From Gordonia rhizosphera NBRC 16068 (GTDB taxonomy: Bacteria > Actinomycetota > Actinomycetes > Mycobacteriales > Mycobacteriaceae), in NCBI RefSeq assembly GCF_000298195.1, contig NZ_BAHC01000062.1, positions 34,171 through 98,170 of the forward strand: a DNA stretch of 64,000 nt, read 5' to 3'. A model generated the notes under the pieces. That model was not told where the DNA came from. It saw only the letters and a program-made list of their open reading frames with translations, and searched no databases. Position numbers and translations under genes: made by a program. How positions within the stretch are numbered: position 1 is the first letter of the stretch; the number at the start of each line of letters is the position of its first letter. Of this stretch, positions 9,687 to 17,931 are shown in pieces.

Positions 9687-10220
9687 CTATTGCCAGCGGG
9701 ATTCGTCGAAGACCTCGTCGGGGATCTCGTCGCCGGGCTGCACGCCGAGGGCCTCCAGTCGGCCCATCAACGCGGCGGCGACCGCGATGAAGGTGACGAG
9801 ATCCTGCGGTTCGCTGGATCGTTCGGTGGGATCGCCGCCCATGAACTCGAACACCGCGGGCGGCACGCAGTCGCCCATGTCCAGCGAACGCTGACCGGTC
9901 GCGACCCGCCACGCATCGAACGAGGCACCGTCCACGGCGTCGGCGATCTCGCCGGACCGTACCGCCCCGAGCACATCGTCCACAGACGCCAACGGTCCCG
10001 ACGCACCACTGGACGGATCGAATCCGACGAGGGTGTCGGACGCGATCTCCGGGTCGTCATGGAGGGTGAAGTAGACGATGCCGCGCCAGTCCGCGCCGAA
10101 CGCCGACACGTCGTCGCGACCGAAGATGTCGGTCAGCAGTTCGCCGACCTCGTCCCGACGACGCGCGCTGAACAACGCGAACGCGCCATGGGCCACCACC
10201 TGCCCTTGCTTTGCCGTCAC
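9687..10220 (-). CDS. DUF1851/Tdi1-like (immunity-type) protein
   Basis: About 177 residues, starting at a GTG at 10218-10220. The body (SAFGADWRGIVYF, then LVGFDPSSGASGP, then a helical end with FEFMGGDP) resembles the C-terminal domain of Tdi1/DUF1851 proteins, known partly as immunity proteins to secreted toxins. The usual N-terminal GAD-like domain is absent or very short. There is no toxin or secretion gene beside it, so an immunity role is only a possibility. The start is uncertain: it lies 19 bp from the divergent lipoprotein start, and a GTG seven codons downstream is an alternative. Confidence 0.6.
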   Translation of the reverse strand: MTAKQGQVVAHGAFALFSARRRDEVGELLTDIFGRDDVSAFGADWRGIVYFTLHDDPEIASDTLVGFDPSSGASGPLASVDDVLGAVRSGEIADAVDGASFDAWRVATGQRSLDMGDCVPPAVFEFMGGDPTERSSEPQDLVTFIAVAAALMGRLEALGVQPGDEIPDEVFDESRWQ

Positions 10221-10239
10221 ATCGGTTACCTTACGCAAC

Positions 10240-10905
10240 GTGAGACCGACACCGACTGCACTGCGCGCGCTCGGGCGTGTGTGCCTGCCCCTGTGCGTCG
10301 TCGCCGCCATGACCGCGGCGTGCGCGTCGTCCTCGTCGTCCGACGATCGGGAGACACCCACCTCGGTACCCATGAGCGCCGCGGTCACGCCCCCACCGGG
10401 CCAGCCGGTCCGCACCGGCCCGGGCACCGCCCTGACCTTCGGCGAGAGCGCGATTCTGCCGGCCGATGCCTTCGCTGCCAACGGTTCTCGGGCGATGTTC
10501 ACCGTCACCGGGATCACCGTCGCGCAGGGCGTGCCGGAGGAAATCACCAAGGGGGGCACGGCCTACTTCTTCTACGTCACGGTGACGTCGCTGTCGTCGC
10601 GCGTCGCGCCGGCACCGACGACGGTGGGCTTCGCGGGCAGCGCCGACGGCCGGGACGCCGCGCTGACACTCGCATCCACACCGGGCCTGCCGGGATGTCC
10701 GGTCACCACCGTGCCCGAACGGATGCGACGCGGTGACTCCTATTCGACCTGTCTGGTGTCGGTCGCGGACCCCGATCAGCGTCTCGGACAGGTGATCTAC
10801 TGGGCCGACACCACCTCGAACTCCGCCCTCGACTACAAGTCGGACCCGGTGGTGTGGTCGCTGCCGACGCCGCCGTCGGCGAGCGTCACACCATCCGCCG
10901 GGTGA
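10240..10905 (+). CDS. putative lipoprotein
   Basis: 221 residues from GTG 10240. The N-terminus has Arg residues, a hydrophobic stretch and a lipobox (TAAC, Cys ~29) followed by a Ser-rich linker, so it should be lipidated and held on the outer face of the membrane. The mature part has beta-rich segments (ALTFGESAIL, RAMFTVTGITVAQG, YFFYVTVTSL) and two further Cys (about residues 150 and 168) that could form a disulfide. The arrangement recalls DUF4352-like extracellular beta-sandwich lipoproteins, but I cannot assign a function. Its last 20 bases overlap the convergent SDR gene. Confidence 0.75.
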   Translation: MRPTPTALRALGRVCLPLCVVAAMTAACASSSSSDDRETPTSVPMSAAVTPPPGQPVRTGPGTALTFGESAILPADAFAANGSRAMFTVTGITVAQGVPEEITKGGTAYFFYVTVTSLSSRVAPAPTTVGFAGSADGRDAALTLASTPGLPGCPVTTVPERMRRGDSYSTCLVSVADPDQRLGQVIYWADTTSNSALDYKSDPVVWSLPTPPSASVTPSAG

Positions 10906-11635
10906 TGCCTGCGGGAAGGTAGCGCAACGCGACGGCGATCGGCGCCCACGGCCAGCGGGGCACCGGTGCCCACCCCGACTCCTTCTCGATCGCGGCGACC
11001 ATCGCCGCGACGCCCTTGTCGGTGTCGGTCATCATCGCGGTCTTGACCCCACGGTTGATGTCGGTCTCGATGTAGCCGGGAAGCAGAACCGACACCCGGA
11101 TGGGCGAACCGGCGAGTTCGGCCTGCAATCCCTGCCCGAGCGCCGAGAGCCCGGCCTTGGACGCCGAGTAGGCGGCCTGCGCCCCCGGCAGGCCGCGGAT
11201 GGCGCTCATCGAGCTGATCAGTACGAGGTGCCCGGCGTTCTGGGCCCGGAAGATCTCGAGGGCGGCCTCGATCTGGGCGAGCGCGCCGACGAGGTTGGTC
11301 TGGACGGTCTCGATGTTCGCCGCCGCGTTGCCGGTGCCGATTCGCGCTCCCTTCCCGAGTCCGGCGTTCACCACGACGCGGTCGAGGCCGCCGAGTTCAT
11401 CGGCGAGTCCGCCGATCACTCGTGGCACGGAGTCGGTGTCGGTGACGTCGAGGCGTGCCGTCGCCACCTGGGCCGCGGCGGGGCGCAATTCGTCGGCCAG
11501 CGCGTCGAGACGGTCGAGACGCCGCGCGCACAGGGCCAGCGCCCGCCCCTGCGCCGCGAAGGCCCGGGCCATCCCCTCGCCGAGACCGGAGCTGGCGCCG
11601 GTGATCAGGATCCTCTGACGTGTCGTTGGGCTCAC
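10886..11635 (-). CDS. short-chain dehydrogenase/reductase (SDR)
   Basis: NAD(P)-dependent oxidoreductase of 249 residues from GTG 11635; an upstream extension of 21 residues is possible. It shows the classical pattern: TGASSGLGEGMA cofactor loop, CARRLDRLD suggesting NADPH preference, NAGLGKG, then Ser in LISSMSAIRG and the YSASK catalytic Tyr/Lys pair. The substrate is unknown. It overlaps the lipoprotein gene tail to tail by 20 bp. Confidence 0.88.
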   Translation of the reverse strand: MSPTTRQRILITGASSGLGEGMARAFAAQGRALALCARRLDRLDALADELRPAAAQVATARLDVTDTDSVPRVIGGLADELGGLDRVVVNAGLGKGARIGTGNAAANIETVQTNLVGALAQIEAALEIFRAQNAGHLVLISSMSAIRGLPGAQAAYSASKAGLSALGQGLQAELAGSPIRVSVLLPGYIETDINRGVKTAMMTDTDKGVAAMVAAIEKESGWAPVPRWPWAPIAVALRYLPAGITRRMV

Positions 11636-11744
11636 GGCTGCCAACCTACCGAACCTTCCGGCCCTGAAGACCTCACGACACCGGGCAGTCATCGACACCG
11701 ACGCGTCAGCGCACCCCTGACGCGTCGACTTCAGGGCCTACCGC

Positions 11745-12794
11745 TCAGGCGGTCTGGGCGGTCAACCGCAGCGACGCGACGAGATAGTCCGTACTGGAGC
11801 GGTCCCCGACGGTGATGCGGGTGCCGTGGCCGCGGCACTCCTTCGTCGATACCCCGCAGCCGCGCAGCAGGTGCCCGATCGCGACGCCCTCGATGCCGGG
11901 CAGGAACAGGAAGTTGCCCTCGCTGGGCAGCACCGGGCACCCGATCGCCCTCAGCATGTCCGCCATCCGGTCACGCTCCGCACGCATCGACCGGACTCGC
12001 TGGGCCAGTTCATCTTCCGCGGCCAACGCGACCGGTACCGCGGCGATCGCCGCCGATCCCACCCCGAACGGCAGCTCGAACCGTCGCACCTCGGTCACGA
12101 TCTGTCGCCCGCCAACCCCGTATCCCACCCGCAGCGCCGCGAGCCCGTACGCCTTGGAGAACGTGCGCAGGACCAGCAGGTCGTCGAAGGTCCGGATCAG
12201 CCGCCACAGGTCGGGTGAGTGCCGGGAGAACTCCACGTACGCCTCGTCGAACACGGTGATCACACCGGCCGGCAGGGAACGCACGAACTCGTGCAGCTCG
12301 GACTCGTCGACCACCGATCCGGTCGGGTTGTGCGGCGAACACACGACGACGGCGACGGTGCGCGCGGTCACCGCGGCACGCATCGCCGCCAGGTCGACCC
12401 GGCCGACGTCGTCGAGCGGCACGGCCTCCAGCCGCATCCCGAGCATCTCGGCGAGGATCGGGTAGCCGTCGAAGGTCGGTGTGGCCGTGAGCATCTCCGG
12501 CGCATCGACACCGCGGGCGGCGCCCCGCCGCAGTGCGGCCTGCAACACGGCCAGAGCCACGCCGGTGGCACCGGCGCCCACTGTGACCTGCGCACCCGGC
12601 AGGCGCAGATGCTGCGCTATCCGCGCCCGGGTGTCGTCGGGCAGGAAGTCGGGGTAACGGTTGGTGTCGGACACACCCTCCCGCAGGACCTCGGCGACGG
12701 CCGGCAGCGGACCGTAGGCGGATTCGTTGAGGCCCAGCCGTACCACCGCGTCGTCGGCGCACGCCGGTCCCCTCGGCCCCGCCGGTGGGCTCAC
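11745..12794 (-). CDS. HisC-like PLP aminotransferase, last gene of a four-gene biosynthetic operon
   Basis: Fold-type I aminotransferase of the histidinol-phosphate/aromatic group, 349 residues from GTG 12794. Visible features are LNESAYGP near the N-terminus, SPHNPTGSVVDE, FDEAYVEF, the PLP lysine in RTFSKAYGLAALRVGYG, and a C-terminal ITVGDRSSTDYL. Relatives make histidinol phosphate or convert aromatic 2-oxo acids to amino acids. Here it is coupled (GTGA overlap) to a KAS III-like gene rather than to his genes, so I infer that it supplies an aromatic 2-oxo acid or aminates a ketone in a small-molecule pathway. Confidence 0.85.
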   Translation of the reverse strand: MSPPAGPRGPACADDAVVRLGLNESAYGPLPAVAEVLREGVSDTNRYPDFLPDDTRARIAQHLRLPGAQVTVGAGATGVALAVLQAALRRGAARGVDAPEMLTATPTFDGYPILAEMLGMRLEAVPLDDVGRVDLAAMRAAVTARTVAVVVCSPHNPTGSVVDESELHEFVRSLPAGVITVFDEAYVEFSRHSPDLWRLIRTFDDLLVLRTFSKAYGLAALRVGYGVGGRQIVTEVRRFELPFGVGSAAIAAVPVALAAEDELAQRVRSMRAERDRMADMLRAIGCPVLPSEGNFLFLPGIEGVAIGHLLRGCGVSTKECRGHGTRITVGDRSSTDYLVASLRLTAQTA

Positions 12795-13822
12795 CGCCGA
12801 CCTGCCCACCGGAGCGCCGCGGCGCCGGCGAAGTCGCCGGCGTGGGCGAACGCGGCCATCATCACCACGTCGCCCTCGCGGATCCGCCCATCGCTGATCG
12901 CGGTGTCCAGAGTGACGGGAATGCCGACGGCGAACATATTTCCGCACTCGTCGAAGGTATCCGGATGACGTTCTTCTGGAAGTTCCAGTGCTTCACGCCA
13001 GTTCCGCAGGAATATCCGGTTGGGCTGATTGGTCACCAGCCAGTCGAGGTCGGCGGGTGCGATACCGACCGAGTCGGCCACCTCGATGGCGGCCTCGGGC
13101 ACCATCCGGTTGCCGCGGGCTAGGACCTTGGCGATCTTCGCCTCGGTGAACCCGATGTGGAGCTGTCCGGTGCCCGCCTCCCAGTACTTGCGGGGCGGTT
13201 CGGTGACACCGGTCATGTCGCCGGAGTACTGGCCGTAGGAATGGCACGATAGTCCCAGGATCGGGCTGCCAGAGTCGGTTTCGGCGGTCAGGACGGCCAC
13301 CGCGGCGCCGTCGCCTGGGATCGCGGCCTGCGCCTTGCCGCGCACCTGTTCCTGAGTGAAGATCTGTGCGGCGCTGTTCTGCGCGAGGGCGATGAGGGCC
13401 CGGCGGCCGCCGTTCGCGCGCAGCAACGCCCCCGCCAGGTCGATCAGGTGGATGAAGGCGACACAGCCGCCGTTGTGTACGTCGAGGACTGTGGACGGTC
13501 GTAGCCCCAAGCGGTGTGCCACTTCTCCGCCGCATCCGCGGATCGGCACCTCGGGGAGTTGGCTGTGGGTGAGGACGGCGTCGACGTCGTCGAAGAAGTC
13601 GTCGCCGTGCCGGTCGGTCAGCACATGGGCCGCCGTCACCATCATGTCCGCGGAAGTCTCGCCGTCGGCGGCGTGATGCCGGAACTCCGGCGCCCGGAAC
13701 ATCACATTGTCGATGAGCGCGTCGTCCTCGGCGTACTGGACGAAATAGTCTGCAGGAACCCTGGTTTCGGGGAGGTAGGTGGCGAGGTCCAGGATCGACT
13801 CCTGCGGTGTGGTCGTGGTCAT
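12791..13822 (-). CDS. KAS III-like acyltransferase with Cys-Asn-Asn active site
   Basis: 343 residues of the FabH-like thiolase fold, ATG at 13822. The nucleophile is Cys120 in DVHNGGCVAF. The position that is His in FabH (motif HQAN) is Asn265 here (TNQPNRIF). The later conserved Asn is Asn295 (ECGNMFAVG). The Asn265-Asn295 spacing of 30 equals the His244-Asn274 spacing of E. coli FabH, so the alignment is secure. Loss of His should impair decarboxylation of malonyl thioesters while leaving acyl transfer possible. It overlaps its neighbours on both sides by 4 bp, implying translational coupling. Role inferred: acylation of the ThDP-enzyme product. Confidence 0.85.
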   Translation of the reverse strand: MTTTTPQESILDLATYLPETRVPADYFVQYAEDDALIDNVMFRAPEFRHHAADGETSADMMVTAAHVLTDRHGDDFFDDVDAVLTHSQLPEVPIRGCGGEVAHRLGLRPSTVLDVHNGGCVAFIHLIDLAGALLRANGGRRALIALAQNSAAQIFTQEQVRGKAQAAIPGDGAAVAVLTAETDSGSPILGLSCHSYGQYSGDMTGVTEPPRKYWEAGTGQLHIGFTEAKIAKVLARGNRMVPEAAIEVADSVGIAPADLDWLVTNQPNRIFLRNWREALELPEERHPDTFDECGNMFAVGIPVTLDTAISDGRIREGDVVMMAAFAHAGDFAGAAALRWAGRR

Positions 13823-14481
13823 GATCGCATCCAATCCGGGCAGAGCGGCAGCCCGTTGTGGTGGCGATACTCGGCGATCGCCGTGAGGTTTTCGAGTTCG
13901 AGTTGGTGGCCCGCGGAGAACATGTCCCAGAAGTCACCGACCCACACCGGCCGCTCCGGGGGCGCGGTCTCGGGATAGGGGTTATCGTCGTAGAACGGGT
14001 GGTGGCAGTTCGTCCACAACACCACCGATCCGGGCTTGTCGAGCACGACCTGGGCGTCGACCACCCGCATCAGGTAGATCATCCACAGGTGATTGCCCTG
14101 GTCCCACGCGCAGTGGTAATCGACGGTCATCGCATGCGGGTTCGCGATGGTGCGGGTGTAGATCTCGGTGTGGTCGCCGAGCCGGTCGTGGGCGACCCAC
14201 AGTCCCGGCTCGTCGGTCTCGGTGAACCCGCGCAGACTGTAGGTCCATTCCTCCAATGACCGGGTGTCCGACAACCAGTTGTAGAGATCCCGGGGCGGCG
14301 CGTCCACATATCCTTGGACCGGGCAGAAATCACCGTAGATCTGTTGGTGTGGGTAGACCGATCGGAGCCGGTCGACGAGGATCGGGGTCGCCACCTTCCG
14401 GGGATGGGATTCGATCCGCGTGATGCCGGGCAGGGTCATCGCCTGATCGCCGAGATCGGCCAACGGGGTTGTCACGGTCAT
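13819..14481 (-). CDS. SRPBCC/START-like protein of the biosynthetic operon
   Basis: 220 residues from ATG 14481. The central part (VDAPPRDLYNWLSDTRSLEEWTYS, then HTEIYTRTIANPH and a long C-terminal helix with DMFSAGHQLELENL) has the layout of the SRPBCC helix-grip fold, which binds hydrophobic ligands and includes polyketide cyclases and aromatases. Many Trp, Tyr and His residues are present. Assignment rests on pattern only, not on a diagnostic motif. ATGA overlaps link it to the ThDP gene before it and the KAS III gene after it, so it very probably acts in the same pathway, perhaps as a cyclase or ligand carrier. Confidence 0.6.
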   Translation of the reverse strand: MTVTTPLADLGDQAMTLPGITRIESHPRKVATPILVDRLRSVYPHQQIYGDFCPVQGYVDAPPRDLYNWLSDTRSLEEWTYSLRGFTETDEPGLWVAHDRLGDHTEIYTRTIANPHAMTVDYHCAWDQGNHLWMIYLMRVVDAQVVLDKPGSVVLWTNCHHPFYDDNPYPETAPPERPVWVGDFWDMFSAGHQLELENLTAIAEYRHHNGLPLCPDWMRS

Positions 14482-16151
14482 CGCAGTCCTTCCAGAAACG
14501 GGGCGAACGGGGGTACTTCCTCGGGATCGACGTCGATCACGAGACAGTTGGGTCCGGTATCGGAGAACAGTTCGGCACAACAGGTTTCGATGTCGTCTAC
14601 GCTGCCCGCGTGCCGGACGACGAGGTCGGGAAACATGGCGTCGAGTCCGTCGGCGAGCGCCGCCGGCCTGAATCGGTTCACCGTCGGTGTGTCCGGGAAA
14701 TAAAGGTGCTCACGGGTCACGCACATGCCGTGGGCGTCGTTGTTGAGGATGATCAGGGTGAGCGGGGCGGAATGTTCGACGGCGGTGTGGATCTCCATGC
14801 CGTGCATATAGAACGCACCGTCCCCGGCGATCACGACGGTGCGGGTGGGGTCCCCCTCGGCGGCGCAGCGCACCGCGTTGCCGACGCCGGCGGCGATCCC
14901 GTACCCCATACCGCCCATGCCGAGCGCCACAACGAATCGTTGCATCGGTGAGAACGGCAGATGGTGCAGGGCGGCGGCGCCGACGTTGCCGGCGTCGGCG
15001 AAGACCGCGCACGGTGAGGGCAGCTGCGCGCCGATGGTCTCGATCACCGCACCAAGGCCCTGGAATCCGGGCGCCGGCGGGGACGCCGGCAGGTACCGCA
15101 GCGGCGTCGCGGGTCGGCCCACGGCCGTATCGAGCCGGGCGGCGACGAACTTCGCCAGCATCCGGACCGATCGGGCGACATCGTCGCCGATGATCTCCGC
15201 GCATCCGGAGAACCGCGCTCGGTGAGAGCCGATGTAGGTCACGTCCGTGGAGTGCAGGGCGTCGTCGAGCCCGGCCCGGTCGGTGATCGACATCCGGCAT
15301 CCGACGGCGACACACACGTGTGCGGCGCGGACCGCATCGGCGGCGCTGGGGTGACCCATGACGCCGGTCAGGCCGGCGAATCCGGTTTCGGCGGCCATCA
15401 CGTCCCGCCCGCCGGGTGAGGCCACCACGCTCGCGCCGATCAGGTCGGCGAGTCCGGCGATGGCGGGACCGAGCCGCTGCCAGGAGGCCTCCTCGCCGAC
15501 CCACAGGCAGACGCGTCCCGGTGTCGTCGCGGCCGCGGCGATCCGCTCGGCGAGCGCCTCGAGCCGGACGTCGACCGACTCGTCGACCGGGCTGTTTCCC
15601 TCGTGGTGGATCACGGCGACCGGCGACATGGGCTCGGCCTGGATGTTCTTGGGGATCACCAGTGCGGCGGGCAGCCCCCGATCGAGGGTCGCGAAAGCGG
15701 TCGCGAGCGCGCCCGGCGCCGACTCGGACGCCGCGATCACCGAACACGAGCCGGTCACCGCGGCCAACAGGCCCACGAGGTCGATGGTGTCCGGCGGGTT
15801 CAGCATGTCCTGGAACGCACCCTGGCCGGCCAGGGTCGTCGGTGCGCTCCCGATGAGGGCGAGCACCGGGACCCGGCTGTCGTAGGCCTCGGCGAGGGCG
15901 GGTACGACGTTCATCGCACCCCCACCGGAGGTCGTCATCACGACGCCGGGGCGGCCGGTCAGTCGGGTGATGCCGTCGGCCATCGCACCCGCCGCGAACT
16001 CGTGTTTCGCGACCACGGCGGTGACGCCGACGGCGTGTGCCGCGGCGTACATGTCCTCGATGTTCGCGCCGTGCACACCGAATACGGTGCGTACGCCGCG
16101 CGCATGCAACACCTGCATCAGGTGCCACGCGGTCGACTTCATGGCGGTCAT
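14478..16151 (-). CDS. thiamine-diphosphate enzyme, acetolactate synthase-like
   Basis: 557 residues from ATG 16151 (preceded by GGTGGG); an in-frame ATG three codons downstream is equally possible. The three-domain ThDP fold is visible: N-terminal PYR domain with the cofactor-activating Glu51 in KHEFAAGAMADG, a central domain, and a C-terminal PP domain with GDGAFYMHGME and NND of the ThDP/Mg motif. No separate small regulatory subunit gene is nearby and the gene is not with ilvN/ilvC, so it is unlikely to be the branched-chain enzyme. ThDP enzymes of this type make acyloins by coupling two 2-oxo acids. It is the first gene of the operon. Confidence 0.85.
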   Translation of the reverse strand: MTAMKSTAWHLMQVLHARGVRTVFGVHGANIEDMYAAAHAVGVTAVVAKHEFAAGAMADGITRLTGRPGVVMTTSGGGAMNVVPALAEAYDSRVPVLALIGSAPTTLAGQGAFQDMLNPPDTIDLVGLLAAVTGSCSVIAASESAPGALATAFATLDRGLPAALVIPKNIQAEPMSPVAVIHHEGNSPVDESVDVRLEALAERIAAAATTPGRVCLWVGEEASWQRLGPAIAGLADLIGASVVASPGGRDVMAAETGFAGLTGVMGHPSAADAVRAAHVCVAVGCRMSITDRAGLDDALHSTDVTYIGSHRARFSGCAEIIGDDVARSVRMLAKFVAARLDTAVGRPATPLRYLPASPPAPGFQGLGAVIETIGAQLPSPCAVFADAGNVGAAALHHLPFSPMQRFVVALGMGGMGYGIAAGVGNAVRCAAEGDPTRTVVIAGDGAFYMHGMEIHTAVEHSAPLTLIILNNDAHGMCVTREHLYFPDTPTVNRFRPAALADGLDAMFPDLVVRHAGSVDDIETCCAELFSDTGPNCLVIDVDPEEVPPFAPFLEGLR

Positions 16152-16237
16152 GCGCCCACCATGCGCCGGTGCTCCTGAAGGATTGCTGAAAAAACGGTCC
16201 TCGCCGTCATGCGTTCGTCGGAATATCATCGTCCACT

Positions 16238-16398
16238 AGGGCGTGTCTCCCAATTCTTCTGCGAGGTATTGGCGGAGTCGTTGGTTCTCTGGCAAGGCGG
16301 AGGAGGGAGCGAAGCGGCAGCTATCGTGACCGACGACAACGCCGCCAGAGGACCAACGAGCCGCCAAGACCCGCAAAGGGAATTGGGAGACATGCCCT
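16238..16398. mobile_element. MITE-like long imperfect inverted repeat
   Basis: A 161-bp element. The left arm (16238-16293) begins AGGGCGTGTCTCCCAATTC and the right arm (16344-16398) ends GAATTGGGAGACATGCCCT. The ~55-bp arms match along most of their length with a few mismatches. The 50-bp centre has no reading frame. This fits a small non-autonomous element derived from an insertion sequence. I see no clear target duplication. It fills most of the divergent gap between the ThDP gene and the histidine kinase, ending 24 bp before the kinase start, so it may affect both promoters. Confidence 0.7.
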
Positions 16399-16422
16399 CG
16401 CAGGGCGAAGGGCTGTCTGACC

Positions 16423-17931
16423 ATGGTGAACGTGCGGAACAGGTTGCCGCGCTTGGTTCGATCGCGCGGCAGCATGCGCATGCAGGCGACGATCATCGCC
16501 GCCGTGGTGGTGACGGTGGCCCTTCTGGTCGGGGGCGCCGCCATGCTGTACATGCTGCGGTCGGCCAACAACGAGGCCATGTATCAGTCGACGCAGCGCG
16601 AGGCCCACCAGGTCGCCGCCACCATCGACCGTGACGGGATCGGCGGCCTCTCACGCGACGACCTCATGCCGGGCGCGGGTGCCGACATCATCCAGGTCAT
16701 CGACTCCGGCGGTCAGGTGGTCGCGAGATCCCCCGGAGTCCCGACGTCTCCAGTCGTGGAGGGGAATCAACCTCCGCAGGTGTACCGCTACTTCGACGGC
16801 GTCGTCGTCCCAGGGGTCGACGGCGAGTTCTGTGCGACCGCTGTCGGCGCCGAGCACGACGGCGCCTACTACACAGTGGTCGCCCTGCAGCGTTCGTCGG
16901 GCCTGCGCCATAGCGAACTGGTCACAGCGACGATCCTGCTGGCGGAGATCCCGATCCTCGTCCTCGTCGCAGCGGGGGCGGTCTATCTCCTGGTGGGCCG
17001 CTCGCTCCGTCCTGTTTCCCGAATCACCCACCAGGTCAACGACATCACCGCCAAGGACCTGGAGCGACGGGTGCCGGTGCCGGAGGCCGACGACGAGATC
17101 CACACCCTCGCGACGACCATGAACGGCATGCTGGCGCGCCTCGAGAACAGCCGGGAGGCACAGCTGCGTTTCGTGGCGGATGCCTCGCATGAACTCCGCA
17201 GCCCGCTCACGACCGTCGTCGGGATTCTCGGGCTGGCCGACGACACCGACTCCGAGGTCGATCTCGACACCGTGCGCACCATCCTGCTACCCGAGGCCAC
17301 GCGAATGCAGGTGATGGTCGACGATCTGCTCACCCTCGCCCGCGCGGACGAGAACGGGCTGCAACTGCACGCCGAGGAGATCGATCTCGATGACATCGTC
17401 ACCGCCGAAGTCGCCCGGGTGCGGTCGTTGGGTGCGGCTCGGATCCGTGCCCACGTCACCCCGATCCGGCTCGTCGGCGACGGCGACAAGATCGCACGGG
17501 CCGTGCGCAACGTGATCGACAACGCCGTCCGGCATGCCCGCTCGATGGTGTCGGTGACGATGCGCACCGACCACGGTTTCGCCTCGGTGACGGTCGCCGA
17601 CGACGGTCCGGGAATCCCGCCGGAGGACCGGGCCCTCGTGTTCCGACGATTCGCACGTATCGACGTGGATCGGCGCAATCAGTTCGGTGCCGGGCTCGGG
17701 CTCGCCATCGTGGCCGAGATCGTCCACGCCCACGGCGGAACCGTCGAGGTCGGCGAGGCCGCCACCGGTGGTGCGGCGGTGACCATCAGGGTGCCGCTGA
17801 GCGCCCCTGCTGCCGCGCCAGAACGACCGCGCGAAGCGGAGAGCGAACTGAGCGATATGGCCGTGACGCCGGGGCGCTCGACGACGCGTGGCCGCGGGAA
17901 CCCGGACCCTCAGACCTCGCAGAGCCGATAG
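16423..17931 (+). CDS. sensor histidine kinase (HAMP-HisKA-HATPase)
   Basis: 502 residues. Order: short cytoplasmic start, transmembrane helix (~22-46), extracytoplasmic sensor of ~115 residues, second helix (~168-190), HAMP linker, then the dimerisation helix with phospho-acceptor His256 in ASHELRSPLTT, an N-box NVIDNAVRHA, and G-boxes DDGPGIP and GAGLGLAIV. The architecture matches OmpR-partner kinases such as TrcS/MprB. The C-terminal ~40 residues are Pro/Arg-rich. It overlaps its likely partner regulator tail to tail by 22 bp. The signal is unknown. Confidence 0.93.
   Translation: MVNVRNRLPRLVRSRGSMRMQATIIAAVVVTVALLVGGAAMLYMLRSANNEAMYQSTQREAHQVAATIDRDGIGGLSRDDLMPGAGADIIQVIDSGGQVVARSPGVPTSPVVEGNQPPQVYRYFDGVVVPGVDGEFCATAVGAEHDGAYYTVVALQRSSGLRHSELVTATILLAEIPILVLVAAGAVYLLVGRSLRPVSRITHQVNDITAKDLERRVPVPEADDEIHTLATTMNGMLARLENSREAQLRFVADASHELRSPLTTVVGILGLADDTDSEVDLDTVRTILLPEATRMQVMVDDLLTLARADENGLQLHAEEIDLDDIVTAEVARVRSLGAARIRAHVTPIRLVGDGDKIARAVRNVIDNAVRHARSMVSVTMRTDHGFASVTVADDGPGIPPEDRALVFRRFARIDVDRRNQFGAGLGLAIVAEIVHAHGGTVEVGEAATGGAAVTIRVPLSAPAAAPERPREAESELSDMAVTPGRSTTRGRGNPDPQTSQSR

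Noticed and set aside
11745..12794. Aminotransferase as the histidine-pathway hisC
   Set aside because: No his genes nearby and it is translationally coupled to the KAS III-like gene.
14478..16151. ThDP gene as ilvB of branched-chain synthesis
   Set aside because: No small subunit or ilvC beside it; it is coupled to KAS III-like and aminotransferase genes instead.
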